A DNA stretch of 64,000 bases from Atrina japonica (taxonomy: Eukaryota; Mollusca; Bivalvia; Pterioida; Pinnidae): contig BROG01000632.1 of NCBI GenBank assembly GCA_030159075.1, forward strand, positions 327,501-391,500, read 5' to 3'. Below the pieces are notes generated by a model that was not told the DNA's origin, did no database searches, and was given only the letters and a program-made list of their open reading frames with translations. Positions 62,402 to 64,000 of this stretch are shown in pieces. The position numbers were made by a program, and so were the translations under genes. Position 1 is the stretch's first letter, and every line of letters starts with the position of its first letter.

Positions 62402-63699
62402 GTAATCATTAAGCCAGGATGCCAAATTTGAGAGAAATTCTATCACTTGCAGTCCCCACTGTGACTATAGTGTTTGGATTTTTATGGTACCTTGGTAGAA
62501 AAAAGCCCCCAAGGAAAAATTATCTACAAAGCAGAGACACCAAAACAAAAGCTGCAGAACAAAGTACGGAGGATTCGGTGAAATCGGAAGTACAAAATAC
62601 AGGTACTGACATACTAAAACCAAAGATATGTAATGAATCTGTTAAAGGAAGTGAACATGTTCAAAGTTCATTAAACAAGTCAGCAGATCATGTGACTGAA
62701 ACTGAACATGTAGAGGAAAAAGTATCACAAAACCGTGTTCAAATACTAGCAGACTCGCCTGCTAGCAACCGTAAAAGAAAAGCCAATCGGATAAGTAGAG
62801 AAGAAATGCTCGAAGATGAGAAAGGTTTTGACACTGTTGATGAAGAAATTGAACGAGAAGAAAGTGCAGGTGTTTCATTAGATGCGAGCCCACCTTCCGA
62901 CGACAATAACAAGCCTGTAGAAGTTATTGAGTGTATGGCTTGTGAAGATGTATCAAACTTGGGAAGTGCCCCAACTGACAGCGGGTCCACTTTGGGTACT
63001 CTGACAGACAATATATTGACTGTGGATAATGTAGCTTCCGAGAGTATCGTAAGCAATAAATCATTGAATTTAAATGATGCTTTCACAAGCTCGCAGATAT
63101 CGGAGCACCTAAATGATGCATATGGAACCTCTGAGACATCAGAACTAAGCCTTGTGACTGAAAAAGATAAACAGAGTAAAGTTGAAGATATTTCCTTGTC
63201 TACCTCAACAATGGAACCGTTATTTGAATCTACAATGATTGATGTGAATAATCAAGCCAAAGAAATTGACTGGGCATCTGAAAAATGTAACATTGATGAT
63301 TTGTCTACCAAATTTGACAACTCTGTCTCCCTTACTGATACTACTTCTCCATGTAAAACTTCTGAGGATAAAAAAACTGATATAAGTGAAAACCATTCAA
63401 CAACAAACTGTTCAGGTGATGCCACGAGTAGTGTGAAACGGACAAGTAAATTGTCCGAGAGACTGAAAACTGAAGCCAAAAATTCAGGGAAAAAAGACAG
63501 TGTCAAATCTAACAATAATAATAAAGCCAGTAGTGATAGTGTAAAGCAGGGTTCACTTAAGGATAAAAGTCTCGAATCACAAAATAATTTTAAGAAGGAT
63601 AGTGCTGTGTCTCCATTGAAAAAAATCCAGCAGTCAAAGGGAAGTGAGAGTACCACCGATAGCGGTATTCATGGATCTGACTGTGATAATGCCAGTGAG
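62402..63699 (+). CDS. AKAP1: AKAP1-like mitochondrial A-kinase anchor protein, first coding exon
   Basis: After a 'tttttttgtag' acceptor come 17 untranslated bases and ATG at 62419, then 427 codons up to a 'gtaagt' donor in phase 0. The N-terminus MPNLREILSLAVPTVTIVFG is a single membrane segment (about 8-26) followed by the basic RKKPPRK. AKAP1 starts with the same plan (hydrophobic anchor, then SRKK), which targets it to the mitochondrial outer membrane. The rest is acidic, Ser/Thr-rich and disordered, ending TTDSGIHGSDCDNASE, reminiscent of the Ser/Asp/Gly stretch that precedes the KH and Tudor domains in AKAP1. Those domains would be on exons beyond the window. No RII-binding helix was recognised. 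Another signal-anchored protein is possible. Confidence 0.6.
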
Positions 63700-64000
63700 G
63701 TAAGTTTATGATGGTGTGCTTGGTTCATTCATTTATTTAGGTTTTAGTTATGTTTTGCTCAGGCCATCCATAAAAAATTGTTGGTTTGCTGTAAAGCGAC
63801 CTACCCACTCAAAACCGTATGACTCAAATTTTTTTTATTGCCATTCCAGAATTTTTTTTTTTTCATCAGTCTTCCGATAGTTTCCCATTGCTTATATTGT
63901 ACATGTACATTCATATATGGTTTACAGTTTTCCGAAAAAAAAATTCCTACCTACAGTACGGGCCATGGCCGCGAATCCGCGATCAGGCTATTGAGCTCAA
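63700..64000 (+). other. Start of the intron after the AKAP1-like exon
   Basis: A consensus donor at 63700 opens AT-rich sequence with T and A homopolymers to the window end. No exon seen. Confidence 0.7.

Overview
This window is animal nuclear DNA. It is AT-rich, its genes are split by GT-AG introns, and the space between exons is full of SINEs, short inverted-repeat elements and microsatellites. The frequent tacatgta-type words, the tRNA-derived SINEs ending in a 'gttaaac + caacaa' tail and the protein similarities point to a lophotrochozoan, most likely a marine bivalve mollusc. The species is inferred, not read. No bacterial features, CRISPR arrays or intact tRNA/rRNA genes were seen.

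Three genes are supported. (1) Left edge, + strand: the last three coding exons (2623-2748, 4699-4846, 6616-6780) of a beta-1,3-glucosyltransferase of the B3GLCT type, ending in a KDEL-like HEEL. Its 5' part lies outside the window. (2) Centre, - strand, 58390 down to 19605: a complete autophagy-initiating kinase ULK1/2 (unc-51/Atg1). I rebuilt it as 27 coding exons totalling 2889 nt (962 residues plus stop). Every junction is GT-AG and the reading frame holds throughout. It has an N-terminal kinase domain, a Ser/Pro-rich linker with a candidate LC3-interacting motif, and a C-terminal MIT/EAT-type domain. (3) Right edge, + strand, from 62402: the first coding exon of an AKAP1-like outer-mitochondrial-membrane anchor protein, which continues out of the window.

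Layout: B3GLCT and ULK are convergent, separated by about 12.8 kb of repeat-rich DNA (6781-19604). ULK and the AKAP1-like gene are head to head; about 4 kb (58391-62401) separates their coding parts. That interval holds a short upstream ORF just before the ULK start, an E-box and a TCTCGCGAGA-like motif, so a shared or bidirectional promoter is plausible. ULK intron 3 is about 14.4 kb and filled with repeats.

The most notable non-genic content is: a 60-bp satellite (about 16 copies); a 36-bp array inside a small inverted-repeat element in ULK intron 26; a 27-bp minisatellite (about 33 copies) in ULK intron 24; eleven copies of a roughly 90-bp fold-back repeat; a 204-bp MITE with three clear copies; a 1255-bp pogo/Tigger-like non-autonomous element; a 1-kb element with 28-bp terminal inverted repeats; and several tRNA-derived SINE families. 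All gene calls rest on reading the translation and on remembered family features; no database search was run.
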